Source: Corbicula japonica
Lineage: Eukaryota; Mollusca; Bivalvia; Venerida; Cyrenidae
Reading direction: 5' to 3'
Assembly: GCA_038501625.1 (NCBI GenBank)
Contig: JAZAYU010000007.1
Span: 124,001-188,000 of the forward strand
DNA length: 64,000 nt
Part shown: one piece after another, positions 44,269 to 55,964 of the stretch
How the letters are laid out: the number at the start of each line of letters is the position of its first letter
Position numbering within the stretch: the stretch's first letter is position 1
Translations under genes and position numbers: made by a program
Notes under the pieces: model-generated
The model's database searches: none
What the model was told of the DNA's origin: nothing
What the model saw: the letters and a program-made list of their open reading frames with translations, nothing else

Positions 44269-46290
44269 ATGTAAGCCAGAACAAGTTTTGATGGTATTGA
44301 CGCGGCGTTATGTAATTTAAATGTAATTTTAAGTAAGGTGATGCACTGGTAAGCTCAGCAAGGTAGCACTTTTTAGTATTAAAATCTTTATTTGACTACA
44401 AATATAGTTTATGTGTCTCATTATAATTATAATATCTGAATATAGTACATTATATAAATCCTCTGATTAAGAATTGATTTCATATTTTGTCAGTTATTGG
44501 TCTATAAGTCATATTTTTAATAAATAATTGTGAAAGTTAATTACATTGCTGGAATTCTTTAACATAAATCAACAAATCTCATAAATGATTCACATATAAA
44601 CATGCATCATTAAAATGATATTTTTTAGCTTATATATTATATAATATGTTTTTGAAGGGGACATTTAAAAACGACTTAATATTCTGTTTAGGCTATACGT
44701 ATCATATCATGGAAACTTTTCTAGATTTGCATAGTTCTATTTTCGCTATTGCATTATAAATTGTTTACAACTCTCACTACATTTAGAATTGGAAATAATT
44801 GTAGAACTAATATACATGATATAGACGACTTTTTATATTGAAAGTGTTAACTTAAAGGGAGTTTTTAAGAATAATTAGTTGAACACGATATGATAATTAA
44901 ACAATTAGTTTGTATATAAGTACGTTTTAGTATCAGTGCGATTATCTCTCTCCCCCCCCCCCTCCCAAATAAGAAAAAAAGAAAACAACGAACACACGCA
45001 TTTGGTATACACTCAACCAAAAATCTAATTGGTCATTTATTGTATATGTTTACAAAGTATGCTAGTTTCGTTTCTTCCCTACGTCAAGGGAGGTTGTGGA
45101 AAGAACTGTTTTGTCTTGAAATCAATTATTTAATGTCTTGTTAATCTTTATTGATTGTTTTCTTAAATGAATCCAATACCATTTACTTACACCGTAGGGT
45201 CAAAATAAGAACAGTCTTTAATTAAAAGGGAGGTAATTTTAAAATTGGATACTTTGAAAGGGGTTTATTATTAAACAAATGTGCTGTTGATTAATCATGT
45301 TTTCTGTTTTTTCCTACTAATGAGAGGGCCTATAAAAATAAAACAAGGAATTTAGAGCAAATTTCTTTTTTCTTGAACTTCTTATGCAAGAAATGCATTT
45401 TTAGCAAAATTAAGGATAACTCTCGCCAAACTGTTCCAAGGTCAATTGTTACAAGATTAAAGCTTAAGATGGAGACTGTTGTTGGCATATGATCATAAAT
45501 AAAGAGCGAATTCAATGTCTTTCGTATAAAAAATTACGGACAAAGAGTGGCCGATGAGAACTTTTGTTAAGTGTATACAATTTACTATTACGATACACAA
45601 CAGTTAAATGATTTTATATCTACAACTCTGAAATAGTCCGATTTCCGAGTTAAATTTTCCCAACAAGTGGTTATCTAATACTGATGCATTAACCTTAATT
45701 ATTCGTCGTTTGTTCCAATAATTCAGCTGTGATTCTCGAACTTGTCTATTCCCGATATGACATTTCTCTTTTGCATTCCAACTATTTATTTACATGGCTT
45801 GAAAATAACGTTTTTTATAAAAAAAAGTAATAAATAACAACATAACAAAAAAGGTAATGTTTTTTGTAAAAGCATTCTCGTTTCATTTAGACCCACCAAA
45901 CAGTAACTGTAGGAAACAATCCCTAATATGGAATCATTAAAATACATTTTTTTCGATTTGTTCATGAAATTTTAGATTCAAAATACAACCACCAATCGGA
46001 AAACATAAAGTCGGTATAATATCTTCCGATTGTTTCCAAGTTGCGTGCGCCCATGAGTGACTTCTCTATTGCAGTAATAGAATTTCAGAACACCAAATTC
46101 TACCAATTCATAATTCTAGATAAACAATCGATAGTTTGACATACTGGACTCTCTTGAAAGCAATTTAGCTGTAAGAACTTTTCTGAATCTTATTAATTTT
46201 TCACTGTCACGACATTCCTAAAACAGAATTTAGAAGCTTGATCGGTTTATTTTATTGCTGCTTTTTATAGTCCTCTAACTTCTGATTTTT

Positions 46291-47640
46291 ATGTCTCTGG
46301 GGGAGACATATTGTTTTTGCCTTGTCCGTCTGTCCGTCTGTCCGTCAGTCCGTCTGTCACACTTAGTTTCCGCTCAATAACTGGAGTACCCTTTGACTCA
46401 GAGCATTTAAACTTCATAGGGTGATAGCCCTTATTGAGTAAAAGAACCCTTTTGATTTTGGGGTCAGTAGGTCAGAGGTCAAGGTCACAGGGGCCCGAAG
46501 TGTGAAAACCGTTTCCGCTCAATAACTCAAGTACTCTTTGACTGAGAGCATTCACACTTCATAGGGTGATAGCCCTTATCGAGTACAATAACCCTATTGA
46601 TTTTGGGGTAAGTAGGTCAAAGGTCAAGGTCACAGGGGCCCGAAGTGTGAAAATCATTTCCGCTCAATAACTCGAGTACCCTTTGACCCAGAGCCTTCAA
46701 ACTTCATAGGGTGATAGCCCTTATTGAGTAGAAGAACCTGTTGATTTTGGGGTCAGTAGGTCAAAGGTCAAGGTCAAAGGGGGCCGAAGAGTGAAAACCA
46801 TTTCCGCTCAATAACTCGAGTACCCTTTGACCCAGAGCATTCAAACTTCATAGAGTGATAGCCCTTATTGAGTAGAAGAACCCTATTGAATAGGGTGTCA
46901 GTCTGTCAAAGGTCAAGGTCACAAGGGCCTGAAGAGTGAAAACCATTTCCACTCAATAACAGGAGTTCTATTTTTTCCAGAGCCTTCAAACTTCAAACGG
47001 TGGATGTTCTTATTAAGTAGAGGACTCCTATTGATTTTGGGGTCAGTAGGTCAAAGGTCAAGTTCACAGGGGCCCCGAAGAGTGAAAACCGTTTCTGCTC
47101 AATTACTGGAGTACCGCTTGACCCAGAGCATTCAAACTAAATAGGGTTATAGCCCTTATTGAGTAAAAGAACCCTATTGATTTTGTGGTCAGTAGGTCAA
47201 AGGTCAATGTCACAGGGGCCCGAAGAGTGAAAACCGTTTCCACTCAATAATAATAGTTCTATTTCACCCAGAGCCTTCAAACTTCATACGATGGATGTCC
47301 TTATTGAGTAGAGGACTCCTATTGATTTTGGGGTCAGTAGGTCAAAGGTCAAGGTCACAAGGGCCAAATGAATGAAAATGGTTTCCTTTCACTAACTGGA
47401 GTTTTATTTTACCTAGAGCCTTCAAACTTCATACGATGGTTGCTGTTATAGACTTGAAGAACCCTGTTGATTTTGGGGTATTTAGGCCAGAATTCAACAT
47501 CACAGGGGCCCGTATAGTTAATATATATATGTGCATGTTCATTATACCATAATAAATGACACAGGCTTCCGTTTCAAAAAGGTGATATCTCTTCCTTGGC
47601 CTTCCTTCAATAGGGCGCAGGGGGGAGACATGCGTGTTTC
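46291..47640 (+). repeat. Element carrying eight 145-bp tandem units
   Basis: Units start (TTTCCGCTCAATA or variant) at 46367, 46512, 46657, 46801, 46946, 47092, 47237 and 47382, giving a period of 144-146. The array is preceded by a palindromic ATGTCTC...GAGACAT (46291-46309) and a GTCCGTCT run (46326-46356), and ends with GGGGGGAGACATGCGTG (about 47621-47637), so the edges share GGGGGAGACAT. Unit B holds it; unit A does not at the matching site. No coding capacity recognised. Confidence 0.92.
46471..46489 (+). promoter_or_regulatory. AGGTCA half-site cluster, first of seven in the 145-bp array
   Basis: AGGTCAGAGGTCAAGGTCA here, AGGTCAAAGGTCAAGGTCA in units 2, 3 and 7, with one-base variants in 4, 5 and 6; unit 8 is decayed. 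It combines a DR1 (RXR/HNF4/PPAR type), a DR0 and the TCAAGGTCA extended half-site bound by NR5A/ERR-type receptors. GGGTCAGT just upstream adds a DR2-spaced half-site in most units. Sequence match only. Confidence 0.5.
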
Positions 47641-48384
47641 ACAAAAAACAGATTCTAGTTATTTTATGATTTCCAGTGGATTATAGAATTTTCTCGGTGA
47701 AATAAAATTGATATTTCACTGTTTTAAAGCAGTGGAATACCATTTTTATTTTCACTGTTTTTTTCATGTTGGTACCCATGCGCACATTTAGTTCCGGATG
47801 AGAACGTTTAGAAAACGGGTTTAAGTTTGGGTATATGACGTCACGACGTAACGTTATAAACAAACATTTTGGCACCATTTAATGCAAGTTTTCTGTCTGG
47901 TTAACGCATATTGTGCACTAAAAGCATCAACTAAAAAGAAAACTTTTTATAAGTGAAAGATAGAATATATAATGTATTTGGCTTTTTCTTTCAGCGGGTT
48001 TGACCATTTAAAATACTTTTTATTTTCTATGCCACATTTAACCAATGTCTGACAGTATGAAAGTCAGATGGAGTTTCAATACAAAGCCAGATCGAATCAG
48101 GTAAACCAAAATAGTTTGCCCTTAAATGTTGGAAAATAGACATTGTAGAAAACTCTTATCCAGACAAAAAAGTCTTAAGAAACCTGCAATTATTGAGTTT
48201 ATAAGTCATCTTACGGAAAAATACTGTACTTCATGATGAAAACATGTCGCTTATCAGAGTGTTTTGAATGGCATAGAAAGTGAATTTTGATGAACAACGC
48301 GGACGCCATTTATAAGAATATCACATTTAACGTCTATGAACTTAAAATACCTCACTCATAGACTTTTTAAAAATGGAAAATAAA

Positions 48385-48500
48385 CCACTATGAAAGCCAC
48401 CAGGCACTTCAAGTAGCCAAATATTGCAGGCTTCAACGTATCGCTCTCAACGACCTTCAAATTTGGTAAATGATAACAGTACTGATTGAAAGTAAGGGGG
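48385..48500 (+). repeat. Dispersed repeat family G, short copy
   Basis: GAAAGCCACCAGGCACTTCA, AAATATTGCAGGCTTCAACG and TTGGTAAATGATAACAGTAC blocks; partner of 32835. Confidence 0.65.
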
Positions 48501-49279
48501 GGGGGAAGTCTAAAGACCGTAATCTGTTGTTGATTCCAACGACGGTCGTCGTTGTCGTTGTTGCTGTGTAAGACCACTTTGAAACATATGAAACCATTTT
48601 TCCGTGTGTAGATTAATATACATTTCTTATCTGCATAATGAAAAAAGTTAATAGCACAATTATTATGGCTTACTTGTCAAATACCACAATAAATGATATG
48701 TGTTTAAAACAATGGAACTATAATTATAAATAAGTAAAGTCCGTTCTAATAAACGTCTCAAAAAGTAAGGAGATATAGAGAGAAATCACCTACCTAAATA
48801 TGTTTACAATAAAATGACAAAAATATTTAACAAAATTTAAAATATAACATGCAAAAAAGATTAATATCGGTCCTGCCACTCGTCTTTAAACCACGTTCCT
48901 TAGTATACCAATCTCACACTTGTTCCTTGTTACTTAAAATTAAGTCCGACCCAACAGCTTCTTTCAGTTATAAACAATTGAAGTTACCATGTTATTAACT
49001 ATTAATGTAAATCAAACGGCGTATTATTTTATAAAGGACTAATACAAACTGAAGTTAAAAACAATGTTGAGAAAGTGAGGGGCGGGGACAACCCCTGCAC
49101 CCCTCATGAAAAGAGGTTGTGTGGGTAACCTGATTTATAGTTTGACATTATGTTATACCGAAAACTGATTATATACTCGTAACAATACTGTCTGCTTTGC
49201 ACGGGGATACTTCAAAGCTACTTCTGTAGACTGAAAAAAGTAACGAGCAAATTATTTTCTGAACGTTTGAAGTTTAAAT

Positions 49280-49590
49280 ATATTGAATGCCTCTCCCTGG
49301 GAGCGAACCCGCGCCGTCACGGCGACAACGGCTAGCCTTGCAATTCCGACAACGCAACCTACTGAGCTACATGGGACAACCCCAAAAGCTTGATCGCATA
49401 GCCCTGATATACGATATCATCACTGCATGACATCGGTAACGGGTTATTTTTACAGATAACAGTACTGACTATATTGACTATAACTCTTGAAAACAATGTT
49501 TTTAAACCAAGTTTCAATAACATCAATTCCTTCCCTGTGTCATTAATACTGATTCCTACAGAATTTCAAATTATAACACATAAACATAAA
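49280..49590 (-). mobile_element. tRNA-derived SINE
   Basis: On the minus strand, A-box TAGCTCAGTAGG (49369-49358) and B-box GGGTTCGCTCCC (49310-49299) lie in a tRNA-like head. The sequence left of B (CTAGCCTTGC etc. on plus) fits the stem order. On the right are the shared tail blocks GATAGCCCTGATATA-type and CACTGCATGACATCGGTAAC, also present at 61320-61400. Missing from unit A at about 33255, so it inserted after duplication. Not a functional tRNA: the head is too long between boxes and embedded in repeat. Confidence 0.75.
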
Positions 49591-51085
49591 TTATTGTGTC
49601 AGTCTACATAAGAATTAATACGAATACAATTTTGATAATTATAACAGCAGATATATCTATTATAATTGCATATGAATTAACAACAGTTTTTAACCTGTTA
49701 CTACTGAGCTTGTAAAATATCAGATGTCGTTGTGTGCTTTCAGATTGCTGAATATTGTTTTATTTGGTATATACTTTATTTTTGAAGAACAGCTTCATTA
49801 ATTATCAGAAAAGAAACCTTTAGAGTATTCAAGAGGCCTACAACTGGCTACCTGTAGCTAAGTAATGCAAAAGAATTAACCAGAAAAATAATAATGAACA
49901 AACGAACTGATAGCCAATGAAGCTACCGTGTAATTAAAATAAGGATCTGCTAATTGGAGCCCTTTGTCTCTGTCATGTTCATGACAAACTTGTAGATGTT
50001 GTCGAGCATGCAAGCAAAGTTTCTGTAAATGTTTTTCGCACAGGCTGCGACACCAGTCATTATTAAGAACGAAGTACAAGTACATATAAATTAAAATTGT
50101 CAGGAGACATAATCATGTACCGTTCATTTACAAAACTGTTAGGTAGTGTTCTAAACAACCCGGAAAAGTTAGTTAATGTTATGTAGTGGTTGTTTAAGAA
50201 GGCAAAAAATAAAAACAAATGTCAGTTTAGTGCATATTCAAACTGGCTGTTTAAAATAGATGGTTGTTGAATGCAAGAGGCTGCTAAGGCAGGTTCAACT
50301 GCTTGTCAAAGCGTAAAGTTATTTTGCAATAAAATGCCTGTGTCATGGCTTTCAATGTTTTACCGATGATTTTGATATTGTAATCGTTCAGGTGCCACTA
50401 AAGTTATACACCGTTCAAAAGGTTTAATAGTCAGCCATTTACGTCGTTCATATGGCGAGACATGTTAAATAATACTTTGAGTCTATTAACCGACTAGGAA
50501 GACCTGTTTACGTTACATGCGACTTGTTTACTACTGCGTCGAAGATGCGAAGTTCGGAATGTGTATCGATAAAGCATTGATTAGCAAATGGGATGAAGTT
50601 AACATTTTTTTCACCGCCTTTCACGGTGACCGAAATGTTTTATTGAATTTAACGAATTCTCCGGAGAAGCCATTTTAAATCTCACTTATCAATTTAAAAC
50701 ACTTACAAAACCTCTTAGGAAATGAAATATGTCGTAATGCATTGCTTTCAGATTTTCAAGATTAAGTTCAAATCTTACTTAACAATCAAATGGACGATAA
50801 TTGTGTATTGACGTAAGCATATACGTCCATCGTAATACAAAAAATACAACTTCATTCTCTGAGATTAGCAGTTTAACAGAAAAAAAGTTACTGAAAGTGA
50901 TAACTGAAATAAGAAATGAGATTTTCCATTATCAATTTTATAATCTTGGGCTAAAACCTGTGGAGATTCTGCCTTCAAATAGACATTAGCAAAATATAAT
51001 ACATGTGCAAGTCACGATTCTTAATCAAAATATCGAACTTTTGTCATCCGCCATTAAAAGAGGTCATATCAATGATCAATCTTAC

Positions 51086-51215
51086 GGGGCCGTCACACTG
51101 CTTACGACGTTCTCGTCAACGTTCTCTGTATTATTCAATCGTTCATTTTTTGAGCGTTCTAGATAAGGATGACAGATCTGGCATGTTATTAACGTTTAGT
51201 CTAACGCACAACAAG
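51086..51215 (+). mobile_element. Truncated copy of the AACG/CGTT-rich MITE
   Basis: Left end GGGGCCGTCACACTGCTTAC followed by about 110 bp matching 20690-20800 (CAACGTTCTCTG, TTTTTTGAGCGTTCTAGA, AGGATGACAGATCTGGC). It stops after TCTAACGCACAA. Only the left part is present. Confidence 0.82.
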
Positions 51216-51865
51216 CGAGGATGTTAATCATTTTGAGTTGCAGTAAAAAGGCATAATTGATATATCCTTTATTTTGGGGATACGGATGGTATGTACTGTG
51301 TCGGTCTCTTGCATGGTTGTCTAGGCCCTAGGCCATAGACCCTAGTGTGTTCTTATTGTGTTTAATCCGGTAAAAATCATTTTCCCAAACATTTTCTAGT
51401 TTGAAAACATAACCATAACTTAATTATATTTAACACGTCATTGGATAAAACTTTGATAAACAAAATTAGGATACAATGTTTTTCCATTGATAGGATTTGC
51501 TTCATATATTAATGGCAAAAGAGAACGCTTTCAAAGCACTAATTTTTCACAATATGAATTTTACAATCTGGTGTCAGAATATTGAGATAAAAATAAATTA
51601 AGCTGAAAATAACGGTGCCCTAGAGAGTTACCGGATCATTTAAACCGCCCTTTCGCTGTTTTTTTTTTATAACTGCTTCTGATTAAACGTGTAATACATC
51701 GGAATTCCAACATCCTCATCTATATGGTTCAAATAATTATTCCTCATGAATGCAAAACCCTGTAGAATAGAATACTGATAGCTTTTCTTTTTTAAAAACC
51801 GAGAATGTTTACAAATTATTTATTTCGTTAAAGAATATGTACTTTCTCAAACATATGAAAATGGA

Positions 51866-52010
51866 ACTTTGATAGCCACCGACCACGAAAAATAACAGAA
51901 TACTGCAGGGTTAGTTTGATTTAGCCTGTTCATGAGCAGAAGCTGCATATTAAAGTCCATGCCATCTAGCCAAGGGTTTACAGCATTATTTTCACAAATC
52001 GAAATATCGT
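51866..52010 (+). repeat. Dispersed repeat family G, copy
   Basis: GGAACTTTGATAGCCACCGA, TTTAGCCTGTTCATGAGCAG. Partner of 39955. Confidence 0.68.
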
Positions 52011-52499
52011 AGTTATTGTGTTCGTTTTTCATACCTTAGGCTCTTGCGTTCTGGTAGCTTAAGGTTATTTTAGATCTAATCTGTTTGCACAAATTAAGTG
52101 CAAAAAGTTTAGGATTAAAGAAACTACAAGATACGTTTTTGAAGTGTAAACATAAAACTACACTAAAAGAATTCAAGGATACGAGAAACTGTAAAGTTGG
52201 TGTAGTGCCAATGTGGATTGTGGATCTATACACAAAGTAGTCCAGTAATTAGATGGAAGTGCAAAGGCATATTAAAACAAAGAACGTTGTAAAATGCACA
52301 ATTTAACGCAGCCAAAACGTAAAGCGGGTTTCAAACTGATCTGTTTAAAAAGAATCAACCACTAACATTTATTGAACAAAAAAGATAATCTGAGAGCGTG
52401 GGGTAATAATATTATCACAAAAAGACAACACACAAGTTAATGATGGCAGAGTTAAGTGTTTATGAAAGTTTATAACGAAATATTGTAAAAGAACTGAGA

Positions 52500-52556
52500 A
52501 GCTCGATCTGTTTCTATATCCCTGTCATCGCGTTCGTTCTTGCTGATTTGACTACA
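52500..52556 (-). repeat. Repeat family R, 3' fragment
   Basis: Minus strand: AAATCAGCAAGAACGAACGC, GATGACAGGGATATAGAAAC, AGATCGAGCTTCT; matches the 3' end of the copy at 55305. Confidence 0.7.
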
Positions 52557-52726
52557 GGAATATACATTGTACTATTTAGTATTTATGCTAGTTTGTGTCT
52601 CGTTTTGCGCTCTACGCTCGTATCTGCTGAAAAAAGGGGTGTCGGCTCACAAAGAATATCACATATTATTATGTCTTTTAAATACTTCTTTATTTAATTT
52701 GGTCAGTTAGAATAGATGAAAAACGG

Positions 52727-52890
52727 AACGTTGAAAGCCACCTAATACGACAAATAAAATATTGAAAATATTGCAGACTCGGTTTGATTGAGCCTGATCA
52801 ATGGCAGCAATGGAAATGCATATTACTGCCCACGCCGCTTAACACCGGGCTGAGCGCAACTCAATATTTACACTATTAAACAGTACATAA
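52727..52890 (+). repeat. Dispersed repeat family G, copy
   Basis: GGAACGTTGAAAGCCACCTA, AATATTGCAGACTCGGTTTG, CAATGGCAGCAATGGAAATG, GCTGAGCGCAACTCAATATT. Partner of 40735. Confidence 0.75.
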
Positions 52891-55304
52891 AATTAAATTA
52901 ATTTTAATTATTTTAATTTTAGATTCCTTCCCGAAAACAATAATACTGTTAAAGTTATTTAGTTGGAGGCCTGTGCCTCATAAAAATCCCCAAATTCTGT
53001 CCAAATTGCCTGAAAACACAAATATTGAAATTTCTCTACTCTTTTTCAAACTTTATATTCGATTTTGTTATTAAGCTTGCCTTTGCTTCTCTTAAACAAC
53101 TATTATAAATTAAATATAGCAAACTTTCTGTTTTGTAAATGAAATTTGAAAATTGTTGAATATTTTAGGCAACTTATAAGCCTTTTTGAATCCACCATTT
53201 TGTCAATAAAATTTTATCATGCACTGATATATTAAACGGTGAATCGATTTTTGGTACAATTACTTTGAATTAAATGCATTTGAATGGAAAGGAATAATTT
53301 TATTTAGTTATGTAACTAACCACCATAAATCCGTCGAATATTTTGCAAAATAACAAAATGTGTCTTTGTTTAACCGTAATGAGGTCACACGATGATCTTC
53401 ATAATTTACAATAGAAACAAATCAAAATTAATTTGACATACATTTTCCTTGGAAATATATGGGATATTATTCTAAAATAAAATTGTGCATGATATTTGTA
53501 TGTAATATTTTCGAATATGCTTTCCAAAAGTACAATGTAATGGAGAAATAAGCCAGAAAATGACAGTTATTGCTCTATAATTTATATTTAAATTTAGGTC
53601 CAATTAAATAACTTTTGCTAAAATCTTTGTACGACAACCTATTAATCTGATTCAGAAGATTTTGACACCAAAAAAACATAAATCATTCTAAAGATACAAT
53701 TTTTGGATACTTTGTCGTGATAAGAATAAATCACATCAATTATTTTCCTAAAGCTATAAGTTTCATTGCAGATATTCTATACTTTTTTTTCTAATTTAGG
53801 ATTTCTTTTAAACCTCAGAAGACAAACACCCGTGTAAGACACGATTTCAAAGAGATACAAAATGTGTTTTGAAAGATCATAAATACATGGTGATATTGCT
53901 CAGACCTTCTCTTATAGTTTGCAATAAGCCTGTCTAATATGTTACTGCATATGAACTACATACAAGTATGAAGTCTATGCGGCTTAAAGTACTGTCAAGA
54001 GAATCTCTGATTGCGAGAAACTCTTCCAGATTAACTCATTAATATATTGCTTCTAGTTTGTGTTTGTATTATTATAATACGCAGATAAGGCTCTGTTGAT
54101 TTTGATTTTAACTTGCCATCAAGGTAATCATAATAATGTCCAGTTCTAGGTATTTTATTTCACCAAAATTTCCTCCCTGCAAGAAGTAAACATGTTCATC
54201 AGAACAAATAAGTAAGAGGTCATAAAGTTACTGTCCCACGTTCATCAGCGTTTTCCACGAAATTTTGTTAAATTAGCCTTTTTGGGGAAATGTGGGATGG
54301 GGTTGACTAGGGTATCGCAGTTATAGTAATAGTGGGCGACAATAAGATAATTATATATAAAAACAAACCAACATTTTGTACGAAAATTTCAGACTGCGAA
54401 ACTACATTGGCGTATTGTATATTAATATTCCCATTCCATTTTTTTCATTAATATTAATTTTAATAGTAATAGTTACTGAATATATTTCTAACCCCCGTGA
54501 AGAACATCGCATGCGTTGTCATTCATAATGACATGCAATATAAATAGTCAGATAAACTAACTTCACACACAGTTGGCAATCTGTAGGGAAGGGCGATGGA
54601 AATTTTGGTTTCGGTTAGGTCACCAAGTACATGCCAATTTTCTGTTGTTGATTTCTTTAAATATTTATCCGTAAATAAAGTCATTTCTCGTGTTGTTTTG
54701 CTATTTCGGGTAAGTATGAGGTTGGCGCATTATAGAACCTTGTTTATATTCCCGAAGCAAACAGTATCTAAGAACCGGATAAACTTTGTCTAGGCCAACG
54801 CAATGCTAATCTCTAACGTCATAAAGTGGTAAATCTTCTGTACAGTTCGTCATATGGACACCTCATACGTGGCTGTCACAACATGGCGCAAAATTCATTA
54901 AGGTCATGTAAATATAGATCTCGTTTCAAATCAATTGAATCCAAAGATATTTCGAAAGCTATTTTTGTTTACTTATGCTCACGGTGTCTTGTTGCTTATA
55001 ATTGCTTTTAATGAACAAAGAAAGCACGAGATACTGCTTCATACGCAAATATATGTGATTATTACATTGCAAAAACATCCCTGAAGTTAATTTTATGATT
55101 TGATAAATGTCCATATGAAAACTCCTTGATTTTTATGCGATAGCAGTTTGCTCCTTCACGGAATCCACGTGATAAACATGTTTACATCTTTTTAAAATTT
55201 GTTTAATAATGTGTACGACCGAAAACTAATGCATACTTGCTGTACGTAACAACTAATCGATTGTTGACAGACAAAGCATGTATCTAACCATTTTGAAAAA
55301 AAGT

Positions 55305-55860
<556 letters not shown>

Positions 55861-55964
55861 CTTTTAAGAAAAGATTTCCCCATAAACCTTCATAAACTCT
55901 AAGACCCCTGCCACCGTCGTGCAACCAAAGAAGTAAGCATACTGATCAACTGTAGATGGGTTAA

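Larger units (their letters stand above)
44470..55080 (+). repeat. Segmental duplication, unit B
   Basis: Partner of unit A in the same orientation and order. Insertions specific to B include the 145-bp array element (46291-47640), a tRNA-derived SINE (about 49280-49590) and a truncated MITE (51086-51215). Unit A lacks these at the matching positions (about 30130, 33255, 38390). Confidence 0.85.

Noticed and set aside
46366..47525. CRISPR array
   Set aside because: Period is regular, but the whole 145-bp unit is repeated with no unique spacers, and this is an animal genome.
49285..49390. tRNA gene
   Set aside because: A and B boxes are present, but the distance between them is too long, the cloverleaf is not clean and the sequence has a shared SINE tail found at 61.3 kb.
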